Assembly (NCBI GenBank): GCA_017551515.1
Contig: JAFZLK010000104.1
Span: 1-43,161, forward strand
DNA length: 43,161 bases
From: Bacteroidales bacterium
GTDB taxonomy: Bacteria > Bacteroidota > Bacteroidia > Bacteroidales > ML635J-15
Direction of reading: 5' to 3'
The position numbers and the translations under genes were made by a program. The first letter of the stretch is position 1; each line of letters opens with the position of its first letter. Below are positions 1 to 6,551 of this stretch, in pieces. The notes under the pieces were generated by a model. It made no database searches. It saw only the letters and a program-made list of their open reading frames with translations, and was not told the origin of the DNA.

Positions 1-126
1 AGGGAAAAGGGAAAGGCAAACAAGGTAATACGTATTGCACTGGTAAACAAACTTATAAAACAAATATTCGCTATTATGACTGGCAACAAAATGTACGATG
101 AAAATTTTTCAAAAAATATTTGGTAA
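1..126 (+). CDS. IS110-type transposase, C-terminal end (partial)
   Basis: An open frame runs in from the window edge and stops at TAA 124-126, giving 41 residues. It contains KVIRIALVNKLIKQIFAIM followed by TGNKMYDENF. This matches the C-terminal end of IS110/IS116/IS902-family transposases (Transposase_20 region), where a helix rich in A, N, K and L is followed by a G-x-x-YD motif. The catalytic parts are outside the window, so activity cannot be judged. The family assignment rests on this short stretch only and comes from pattern recognition, not a search. Confidence 0.6.
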   Translation, partial: REKGKANKVIRIALVNKLIKQIFAIMTGNKMYDENFSKNIW

Positions 127-210
127 TTAACACAGTTCATGATGAACTCGTTTCAGCATCTGGTTCCGTTTTTTTTGTTTCATAGTTCCTACCGTGCTAT
201 CTTTCCACCA
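127..210. other. Possible right end of the IS110-type element
   Basis: This non-coding stretch follows the transposase stop. It carries a tight inverted repeat at 135-147 (GTTCAT, one base, ATGAAC) and a run of eight T at about 170-177. IS110-family elements lack classical terminal inverted repeats, so the element's edge cannot be placed from this sequence. No further gene is visible before anmK. Confidence 0.25.
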
Positions 211-218
211 AAAATGCT

Positions 219-226
219 TACTTTTG
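219..226 (+). promoter_or_regulatory. -7 promoter box for anmK
   Basis: TACTTTTG matches the Bacteroidetes -7 consensus TAnnTTTG and ends 21 bases before the anmK start codon. No clean TTG -33 element is seen at the expected distance. Confidence 0.45.
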
Positions 227-247
227 TAGCCTAAAATTCAAGCAGGA

Positions 248-1306
248 ATGGAATCATTCAACATAATCGGTTTAATGTCGGGCACATCGGCTGACGGTCT
301 TGATGTGGTCTTGTGCAAGTTCGAAGGATACGGCTATTCATGGAAATACACTCCGATAAAGGCGAAAACCTACGAATTTGACCACGATACAAAGGTAAAA
401 ATGCTCTCATTGCACACACTTTCGGCAGAATATCTCAAACGCGCTGATGTTTGGTTCGGCAATTTCTCGGCAAATGCGATAAACGATTTCCGCAAGGACA
501 TTGCAGAACGCATTGATTTCGTTGCATCGCACGGACACACTGTATTCCATAATCCCACCGAAGGCTACACAATGCAGATTGGAGACGGAAATGTCATCGC
601 ACAGAAAACAAAGTTAGCCACCATCTACGATTTCCGCAGTGGCGATGTCGCTCTCGGTGGTCAAGGTGCTCCGCTGGTGCCAATCGGTGACGAACTTTTG
701 TTCGGACAATACGATGCCTGCCTAAATCTTGGTGGATTTTCAAACATTTCGATGCGAAACAATCATGGCGAGAGAATTGCCTTCGACATTTCACCCGTAA
801 ACATAATAATGAACGAATACGCCCGTCTGCTTGGCAAAAACTACGACGAAAACGGTGACATTGCTGCATCGGGGAAATTGATTTCTGCACTTCTAAAAGA
901 ACTTTCGTCAATAAAATACTACAAGCAGAAACCGCCGAAGTCACTTGGTCGCGAATGGGTTGAACAGACAATGAAGCCAATTCTTGCGAAATACAAGTCC
1001 GAATCTGTCCCCGACATACTCAACACCTTGTCGGTTCACATTGCAACCGAAATAGGCAAGGCAATAGACAAATGCGGTAAAGTACTAGTAACTGGCGGCG
1101 GAGCATACAACAAATACCTAATCGGCAACATCAGGCAAAACAGCGCTTCGGAAATCATCATCCCCGACGACACCACAATAAACTACAAGGAAGCAATAAT
1201 CTTTGCCTTCCTCGGTCTGTTACGGCTTAACGGCAAAAACAACTGTCTGTCGTCAATTACAGGAGCAAAAAAGGATTCGTGCTGTGGAGTGATTGCAATA
1301 CCATAA
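248..1306 (+). CDS. anmK: Anhydro-N-acetylmuramic acid kinase
   Basis: A cytoplasmic enzyme that hydrolytically opens and phosphorylates 1,6-anhydro-MurNAc to MurNAc-6-phosphate during recycling of peptidoglycan fragments. At 352 residues it is close to the usual length for the family. The N-terminus has the diagnostic ATP-binding GTSADGLD at residues 12-19. DFRSGDVALGGQGAPLVP and NLGGFSNIS follow, and a second nucleotide-binding glycine motif, VTGGGAYN, lies near residue 280; all are typical of the AnmK branch of the sugar kinase/Hsp70 fold. The ATG at 248 is the first start after a good -7 box. It looks monocistronic, and no other recycling genes (murQ, nagA) are near. The sequence appears intact. 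Confidence 0.95.
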   Translation: MESFNIIGLMSGTSADGLDVVLCKFEGYGYSWKYTPIKAKTYEFDHDTKVKMLSLHTLSAEYLKRADVWFGNFSANAINDFRKDIAERIDFVASHGHTVFHNPTEGYTMQIGDGNVIAQKTKLATIYDFRSGDVALGGQGAPLVPIGDELLFGQYDACLNLGGFSNISMRNNHGERIAFDISPVNIIMNEYARLLGKNYDENGDIAASGKLISALLKELSSIKYYKQKPPKSLGREWVEQTMKPILAKYKSESVPDILNTLSVHIATEIGKAIDKCGKVLVTGGGAYNKYLIGNIRQNSASEIIIPDDTTINYKEAIIFAFLGLLRLNGKNNCLSSITGAKKDSCCGVIAIP

Positions 1307-1350
1307 TAATTATACATCCAAATACACAAATAACGAAATAATATTTTGTA

Positions 1351-1375
1351 TTTTGGAATTATTTTCTCATCTTTG
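1351..1375 (+). promoter_or_regulatory. Promoter of the higBA-like pair
   Basis: TTTTGG at 1351-1356 and CATCTTTG at 1368-1375 resemble a Bacteroidetes -33/-7 pair, although the -7 has CA instead of TA and the spacing is short. It lies 21 bases before the toxin ATG at 1397. Confidence 0.35.
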
Positions 1376-1396
1376 CACTTTGAAAATATAAATGAT

Positions 1397-1693
1397 ATGA
1401 GAATATTTTCAAGAGACACATTAGTGGAATATTATACGGAACACCCACAGGCAAGGCAACCGCTAGAAGACTGGTACGGAATAACAAAAAAAGCCGTATG
1501 GCAAAACATAAGCGACATCCGCAACGACTTCAATACAGTTGACTATGTAGGAAACGACCGCTATGTATTCAACATAAAAGGCAACGACTACAGGCTGATA
1601 GTGGTCATACGCTTTTCAAAAGGCAGAGTTTTCATACGATTCATAGGCACTCACGCAGAATACGACAAAATTGAGGATATTAAAAATATTTGA
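1397..1693 (+). CDS. higB: HigB-family mRNA interferase toxin
   Basis: A 98-residue protein starting MRIFSRDTLVEYY. The body has WQNISDIRNDFNTVDYV, then FNIKGNDYRLIVVIRF, then VFIRFIGTHAEYDKI, the characteristic order of the HigB_toxin family (RelE/ParE fold, ribosome-dependent RNA cleavage). I chose ATG 1397 rather than the upstream in-frame ATG 1346 because the 17 extra residues are atypical and overlap the promoter. The stop is 2 bases before the antitoxin ATG, so the two genes are one transcript in the toxin-first order usual for HigBA. The expected activity is inhibition of translation when the antitoxin is lost. The assignment is by family resemblance; catalytic residues were not mapped. 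Confidence 0.85.
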   Translation: MRIFSRDTLVEYYTEHPQARQPLEDWYGITKKAVWQNISDIRNDFNTVDYVGNDRYVFNIKGNDYRLIVVIRFSKGRVFIRFIGTHAEYDKIEDIKNI

Positions 1694-1695
1694 TT

Positions 1696-2061
1696 ATGGC
1701 ACAGATAAAGAGCGAAGCAGCATACAGGGCTGCATTGAAACGAATTGACGAATTGCTTCCGCTTACAGGCGATGATGTTCCTGCGGACGACCCCAATATG
1801 CTGGAAATGGATATGCTTTGCGATATGGTAGAGGAATATGAGGACATTCACTACCCTATAGGTCAGCCGACACTTCCAGATGTGATAAAACTTCGTATGT
1901 ACGAGCGTAATATGACACAGAAAAGTGTTGCCGAAATGCTTAATATCAGCCCATCGAGATTGAGCGAACTAATGCACGGAAAGACAAATCCCACTTTCGA
2001 CCTAGCCCGCACAATTTGCCAGAAACTCAACATAGAACCCTCGATAGTGCTAGGCGTATAG
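1696..2061 (+). CDS. higA: HigA-like antitoxin, HTH (XRE) domain
   Basis: A 121-residue protein directly behind the HigB-like toxin. The N-terminal half is acidic (LLPLTGDDVPADDPNMLEMD) and resembles the HigA antitoxin segment that wraps the toxin. The C-terminal half is an XRE-type helix-turn-helix: MTQKSVAEMLNISPSRLSE at about residues 73-91, then LMHGKTNPTFDLARTICQKL. It is expected to bind the toxin and repress its own operon. A TTG at 1690 could give a two-residue longer protein, but ATG 1696 is preferred. The pair is complete and looks functional. Confidence 0.85.
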   Translation: MAQIKSEAAYRAALKRIDELLPLTGDDVPADDPNMLEMDMLCDMVEEYEDIHYPIGQPTLPDVIKLRMYERNMTQKSVAEMLNISPSRLSELMHGKTNPTFDLARTICQKLNIEPSIVLGV

Positions 2062-2100
2062 TATTTTCCTAATTTTTTCAAAACATTTGTACTAACAAAA

Positions 2101-3012
2101 ATGAAAGAATTCGTATCAAAATCAATTTATACTCTTGCTATTGCAGTAGCAATATGTCTGATTAGTTGCAACGACCACGCTGCAGAAAAAACAGAAGAGA
2201 AAATCATCGAAAAGGCAATCGACAAGGGCGTTGAAAAATTGGAAGAAGGCATAAACATCGTCTTCGACAAAGCCCGCGATTATTACAAGGAACATGTTTC
2301 CCCCGACACTAGCCAAGTTCCGCATTACGACCGCCTTGAAATTCCGCAGACTAACAAAAAAATAAAGGAGCAAGTCATTGAACACAAAGGTTATACCGTA
2401 AGTTACAACACAAAATGGCTCATTCCAAACTGGGTTGCATGGGAACTTACCGATGAAGAAGTTGTTGGTCAAGTTTCGCGTGCTGACAAGTTTGTCCCCG
2501 ACCCTGATGTTACTGGCAGATGCTCAACGACTGATGATTACAAAGGTTCTGGCTACGACCGCGGACACATGGCTCCAGCCGGCGACATGAAATGGGACGC
2601 AACCGCAATGGAGGAAAGTTTCTACACGACAAACATCTGTCCACAAAACCACAACCTCAACGCTGGCGACTGGAAGGAACTCGAGGAGCAGGTGCGCGAC
2701 TGGGCCATAAAGAACGAAAAAGCGTATGTCGTGTGCGGACCGATAATGAAACAAAAGTACGAAACCATAGGACAAAACAATGTCGCAGTGCCAGATTCGT
2801 TCTACAAGGTGGTGCTTATGTACAAGGATGGAAATTGGCGTGCTCTTGGATTCGTGTTTGCAAACAAGGCTGGCAACAAACCGCTTGACACTTACGCAAA
2901 ATCAGTCGATGAAGTGGAAAAAATCACAGGTTTCGACTTTTTCTCCGCACTTCCCGATGAAATAGAAAACGAAATTGAGAAGAACAAATCGTTTGATGCG
3001 TTTGAAAATTAG
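2101..3012 (+). CDS. Lipoprotein DNA/RNA non-specific endonuclease
   Basis: A 303-residue protein of the NUC1 (Serratia nuclease/EndoG) family. A signal sequence ends in the lipobox LISC with Cys23 as the lipidation site, so it should be anchored in the envelope. Residues 25-70 form a charged, Lys/Glu-rich linker. The catalytic domain has DRGHM at 153-157 (His156 is the general base) and TNICPQNHNLNAGDW at 177-191, with the metal-binding Asn and then W-x-x-LE. Likely roles are degradation of external nucleic acid for nutrition or as a barrier to incoming DNA. Only 5 bases separate it from the following transposase gene, so the three genes to 4918 look like one operon. All key residues are present. 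Confidence 0.9.
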   Translation: MKEFVSKSIYTLAIAVAICLISCNDHAAEKTEEKIIEKAIDKGVEKLEEGINIVFDKARDYYKEHVSPDTSQVPHYDRLEIPQTNKKIKEQVIEHKGYTVSYNTKWLIPNWVAWELTDEEVVGQVSRADKFVPDPDVTGRCSTTDDYKGSGYDRGHMAPAGDMKWDATAMEESFYTTNICPQNHNLNAGDWKELEEQVRDWAIKNEKAYVVCGPIMKQKYETIGQNNVAVPDSFYKVVLMYKDGNWRALGFVFANKAGNKPLDTYAKSVDEVEKITGFDFFSALPDEIENEIEKNKSFDAFEN

Positions 3013-3017
3013 GCGAA

Positions 3018-3812
3018 ATGGAAAACAAAGACACGATACTGCACGACCATTGCAGAGGCTATCTACCCCACATTGAGGGCAAGCAATACCAGATGATCAA
3101 CTTTCGCCTATACGACTCTGTTCCACGGGAAGTTGTCGAAAGGTGGAAAGAAATGTTGTCCCTTCTGGGTCCGCTGACTTCCAGTCAGCGCGAACAGCAA
3201 GAGCAGACTTCCTGCTTGCTGGAACAAAAGCGGACATCAAGTCCGCGTGAACCCAGAGGGCATTCATTTTCCACCTACAAAACAGAAGCAGATAGACTAC
3301 TCGCCCTACTTGACAAATACGAAGATGCCGGTTATGGAAGTTGTGTCCTAAAAAACGACAATGTCGCCCAAATAGTACACGATGCCATATTCTTCTATAA
3401 CAACAAAAAGTACAATGTCATCAGTTGGTGCATTATGCCCAACCATGTGCATGTCCTGATAGAATTAATTGAAAATGTATCGTTGTCAAACATATTGCAT
3501 AGTTGGAGATCATTTTCAAGCAACGAGATTAACAAAATACTGAATCGCACCGGCCGGCTATGGATGCCAGAATATTTCGACAGATTCATTAGAGACAACG
3601 AACACTTCAACAACGTTGTAAACTATATCCACAACAATCCAGTAAAAGCAGGTCTTGTTGACGACCCTACGAAATACAAATGGAGCAGTGCAGGATATGC
3701 AAACTTTTCTCCAACTGTGCGCCACAAGCAAGATGCTTGTGGACCCAGTGGAGAAAAAAAGTTTACAACACCAACTAAAAAACAATCGTCAAACACTAAT
3801 ACAAAAATATGA
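3018..3812 (+). CDS. REP-associated tyrosine transposase (RAYT, Y1/IS200-like)
   Basis: A 264-residue HUH single-strand transposase of the RAYT type. The family signature runs INFRLYDSVPREVVERW (27-43), YEDAGYGSCVL (101-111), the HUH motif MPNHVHVL (140-147, His143 and His145), then WMPEYFDRFIRDNEHF (182-197, with Tyr186 the likely nucleophile), YIHNNPVKAGLV (203-214) and YKWSSAGY (220-227). RAYTs process the REP palindromes scattered through a genome and are usually domesticated single-copy genes. The gene itself carries REP-like stem-loops, three between 3172 and 3246 and one at 3722-3742. They encode a variable, low-similarity linker at about residues 49-85 and part of the C-terminal tail. 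The stop overlaps the next start (ATGA at 3809-3812). Confidence 0.9.
   Translation: MENKDTILHDHCRGYLPHIEGKQYQMINFRLYDSVPREVVERWKEMLSLLGPLTSSQREQQEQTSCLLEQKRTSSPREPRGHSFSTYKTEADRLLALLDKYEDAGYGSCVLKNDNVAQIVHDAIFFYNNKKYNVISWCIMPNHVHVLIELIENVSLSNILHSWRSFSSNEINKILNRTGRLWMPEYFDRFIRDNEHFNNVVNYIHNNPVKAGLVDDPTKYKWSSAGYANFSPTVRHKQDACGPSGEKKFTTPTKKQSSNTNTKI
3165..3256. repeat. Cluster of three REP-like stem-loops inside the RAYT gene
   Basis: Three inverted repeats lie in tandem. CGCTGACT-TCC-AGTCAGCG is at 3172-3190. CAGCAAG/CTTGCTG at 3195-3221 has an inner CAG/CTG. GCGGAC-ATCAA-GTCCGC is at 3230-3246. The cluster is enclosed by CTGGGT (3165-3170) and ACCCAG (3251-3256), so the whole block can fold as a multi-branched structure. 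The loops share GACTTC or GACATC-like sequence. The reading frame stays open through all three. Confidence 0.75.
3722..3742. repeat. Fourth REP-like stem-loop in the RAYT gene tail
   Basis: CCACAAGCA-AGA-TGCTTGTGG is a perfect 9-bp stem with a 3-base loop, coding in frame for part of the C-terminal tail (about residues 235-242). It is followed by GACCCAG, much as the upstream cluster is followed by GAACCCAG. Confidence 0.7.
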
Positions 3813-4918
3813 AAGCACTAAAATTCCTATTCCGCACAATAATAATACTGCTAGTTATCGCAGCATTAACCATAGGTGGCTACATTGCATACTTGCAAAT
3901 AAACTACTACCGCATAGATGACGGCATTGAACTGCCAATAAGCAACCCTCGCACCGAGAATGTTGAAGTAGGAAAACAATACTCCGTAATGACCTACAAC
4001 ATTGGATTTGGTGCCTACGACCACGAGTTTTCGTTCTTTATGGACAAAGGTCGCATGAACGACGGCACCGAGGTGTGCGGTACATACGGCAAGGCAAAAA
4101 GCAAGGATGTCGTCTCGGCAAACACCCACGGCGCAAAAAGTCACATCGAAACACACAGTCCCGACTTCTGCATTCTGCAGGAAGTTGACACCGCCTCAAC
4201 TCGCAGCTTCTTCGTCAACCAGCGTGACATCATTGAGTCGGCTTTTGATGACTATTGCAGTATTTATGGCGAAAACTTCCACTCTTCTTACCTTTGTTAT
4301 CCGCTGAACGACCCGCACGGAAGCGTTCGCGCCGGACTTCTCACCCTCAGTCGCTACAAGGTTGACAAGGCCATTCGCCGTAGCTATCCCGTTGACGAAA
4401 GTTTCATAACCAAATTCTTCGACCTTGACAGATGCTTCGTCATAACACGCATACCGACCAACACCGACAAGGAACTTGTGCTGATAAACAGCCACATGTC
4501 GGCATACGATGAAGGAGGACTAATAAGGCAACTGCAACTTGAACTTTTGCGCAGTGTCTTGGTCGAAGAATACAATAAAGGAAACTTTGTCATCGTTGGT
4601 GGTGACTTCAACCACGCGCTATGCGGTACAGTGGAAGCATTTGCTAGCCAGCAGCAGATTCCCGAATGGGTTTCGGTGATGGAAGACAGCGAGATTCCTG
4701 AGCATTTCAGAATCGTGGAAGCCAAGAATGTCAAGGAAGTGCCAACCTGTCGCAGTACAGATATGCCATATACCAAAGGTGTAAACTACACCGCTGTCCT
4801 CGACGGATTCATCGTTTCCGACAACATTGAAGCCGAAGCCATAAACTACGATGCCGACTTCATGTACAGCGACCACAATCCAGTGGTCATGAAGTTTAAA
4901 ATGATAATGAATAATTAA
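3809..4918 (+). CDS. Endonuclease/exonuclease/phosphatase (EEP) family protein, membrane-anchored
   Basis: A 369-residue protein. One hydrophobic N-terminal segment (about 8-30) is a signal anchor. The EEP (DNase I/inositol phosphatase-like) fold follows, with all its motifs: MTYNIGFG with Asn64, LQEVD with Glu125, NSHMSAYDEG with His229, VGGDFNHAL with Asp266 and Asn268, and YSDHNPVVMKF with Asp355-His356. The metal site and catalytic histidine are therefore intact. The substrate (DNA, RNA, phosphoester lipid) cannot be told from sequence. Its start overlaps the RAYT stop by 4 bases, which implies translational coupling with the nuclease-RAYT genes upstream. Confidence 0.85.
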   Translation: MKALKFLFRTIIILLVIAALTIGGYIAYLQINYYRIDDGIELPISNPRTENVEVGKQYSVMTYNIGFGAYDHEFSFFMDKGRMNDGTEVCGTYGKAKSKDVVSANTHGAKSHIETHSPDFCILQEVDTASTRSFFVNQRDIIESAFDDYCSIYGENFHSSYLCYPLNDPHGSVRAGLLTLSRYKVDKAIRRSYPVDESFITKFFDLDRCFVITRIPTNTDKELVLINSHMSAYDEGGLIRQLQLELLRSVLVEEYNKGNFVIVGGDFNHALCGTVEAFASQQQIPEWVSVMEDSEIPEHFRIVEAKNVKEVPTCRSTDMPYTKGVNYTAVLDGFIVSDNIEAEAINYDADFMYSDHNPVVMKFKMIMNN

Positions 4919-4926
4919 AACAACCC

Positions 4927-4954
4927 GTAGTCTCGCAATGCATTGCGAGGCTAC
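4927..4954. terminator. 28-bp palindrome between convergent genes (bidirectional terminator or REP)
   Basis: GTAG-T-CTCGCAA-TGCA-TTGCGAG-G-CTAC is perfectly self-complementary apart from one T/G position. It sits in the 59-base gap between the convergent EEP and MORN-repeat genes. An A/T-rich stretch flanks it, so it could terminate transcription from both sides. Its form also fits a REP element served by the RAYT. Confidence 0.6.
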
Positions 4955-4977
4955 AAAACAAAAAAACAATAATCTTC

Positions 4978-6543
4978 CTATTTCTTTCTTTCTGGTTTCT
5001 GCACCTTCACATTGTCAATCTTTAGAAGATTGCCATAGCGATAAGTGCGTGTCATATAGACAGTTCCATCTGGATAATATTTGTACCAAACCTTATGTTT
5101 TTCTCCTCCTCGATATTCTCCTACGGTTTCTATTTGCCCGTTTGGATACATCCATTTATGCACTCCAACAGCATCACCGCTACGGAACGCACCTGAGAAA
5201 CTCAGCTTGCCACTATCTACATAGTACGACTTCCATTCGCCAGTTTTCACATCAGAAGAATACGAACCATACTGCACGACATCACCTATATGCGACTCCC
5301 AATCACCAGTTTTCATTCCCTCGGAATAAGAGCCTTTTACCAACAGATTACCTACTGAATCATATTCCTCGTATGCACCGTCAAGAAGTCCATCGTAATA
5401 ATTTTCCACACGGCGTTTGCTGCCATTAGGATACAGCCACGTCCACTCGCCAACAGGCTTGTCTTCCTCATACTCGCCATGCATTTCGGGATTTCCACTT
5501 GAATAAAAATACGACCACTCACCAGTCATTTTCCCTTTGCGATACGAACCTTCAGCATAAAAATAGTCCCAATAACCATCATACAAGCGCCATTTGCCAG
5601 TACGCTTGCCGTTTTCATCGAACAGGCCTTCGCCTACCAAAACGCTTTCCGATGTGTATTCCCTCGACTTAACCAACTTGCCATTTTCATCGTACTCCTT
5701 ATGGATACCAATAGGCAAATTATGCAGAAATGAGCCTTCTGTCTTTACTCGGCCATTGTCGTAGAATGTTTTCTTGTATTCTGCAATCTCTATTTCCTCC
5801 AAAGTGGTATCATTCTCAACAGTAAACGGCTTGCCATCAACATAGCGCTGCTCAGCTACTAGCCTACCCGACTGGTCAAAATTACGCTGAACGCCGTTAA
5901 CCTTGCCGTTGTAATATTGTGTTTCTGTCTTTTTTGCCCCCGATGGATAAAACTCCACCCAACGACCTTGCTTTTGTCCATTGTCATCGGTACGATTTAT
6001 TTTTTGCATCTGAACAAGATAGCCTCGCCGATAGGTTATTATTGAAATAATTGTGCTGTCGCGGTCGAATTCGTAGCCTTCACCGTCGCGCTTGTCGCCA
6101 ACATACTTATAAACATATTGCAAATAGCCGTCCTTGTTGTAATAAAAAGAATTTCCTTCGCGCGAACCATTCAAGAAAAGTTCCTTTGAATCAAGATAGT
6201 AAACTTTTACAGAATCATCATTGTAATAAAACTTAAAGCCATACGAAAAACCGTTTTTCTTTCCTTCACGATATGTTATCGACTTTTCAAGATTTCCGTC
6301 CTGAGCATAAAAATTCCAAATGCTGTCCAATTCGAACATTGTGCGCGTACCTTCCGACTTCAATGTGCCGTCTTCGTAATAGCTTTTCCAAAATCCATCG
6401 GGCTTGCCGTTGCGTAACATACCTTCGCTCGACACCGCACCATTAGGATAATGGTACTGCACAAAGCCATCGGTCTGCGCAAGCATCGGAAGCACGGAAA
6501 GCACAGCAAAAATCCATATCAATATTCCACGGCAAGGCTTCAT
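4978..6543 (-). CDS. Exported MORN/YwqK-type repeat protein
   Basis: A 521-residue protein with a signal peptide (MKPCRGILIWIFAVLSVLPMLAQ, cleavage after about residue 23). The rest is built of more than a dozen units of about 22-25 residues of the MORN_2/YwqK type: a Y/F-Y-x-D/N-G core, then hydrophobic-x-x-x-G-x-Y, then G-x-x-x-G-x-W. Examples are YYEDGTLKSEGT near residue 55 and FYSSGNPEMHGEYEEDKPVGEW near residue 350. Such repeats form an extended beta-hairpin stack, and many annotated members carry the label YwqK family antitoxin without evidence. Location is periplasmic or surface, function unknown. The gene lies 8 bases behind the deformylase-like gene, so they are co-transcribed. Confidence 0.75.
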   Translation of the reverse strand: MKPCRGILIWIFAVLSVLPMLAQTDGFVQYHYPNGAVSSEGMLRNGKPDGFWKSYYEDGTLKSEGTRTMFELDSIWNFYAQDGNLEKSITYREGKKNGFSYGFKFYYNDDSVKVYYLDSKELFLNGSREGNSFYYNKDGYLQYVYKYVGDKRDGEGYEFDRDSTIISIITYRRGYLVQMQKINRTDDNGQKQGRWVEFYPSGAKKTETQYYNGKVNGVQRNFDQSGRLVAEQRYVDGKPFTVENDTTLEEIEIAEYKKTFYDNGRVKTEGSFLHNLPIGIHKEYDENGKLVKSREYTSESVLVGEGLFDENGKRTGKWRLYDGYWDYFYAEGSYRKGKMTGEWSYFYSSGNPEMHGEYEEDKPVGEWTWLYPNGSKRRVENYYDGLLDGAYEEYDSVGNLLVKGSYSEGMKTGDWESHIGDVVQYGSYSSDVKTGEWKSYYVDSGKLSFSGAFRSGDAVGVHKWMYPNGQIETVGEYRGGEKHKVWYKYYPDGTVYMTRTYRYGNLLKIDNVKVQKPERKK

Positions 6544-6551
6544 CGGTATTT

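Noticed and set aside
594..980. 128-residue minus-strand open frame inside anmK
   Set aside because: It is antisense to a clearly real gene, with no recognisable domain; a shadow frame. Many similar antisense frames in purL, secDF, the M16 and S9 genes were dropped for the same reason.
1346..1396. Longer start for the HigB-like toxin
   Set aside because: The 17 extra residues overlap the likely promoter and are not typical of HigB. ATG 1397 is better placed.
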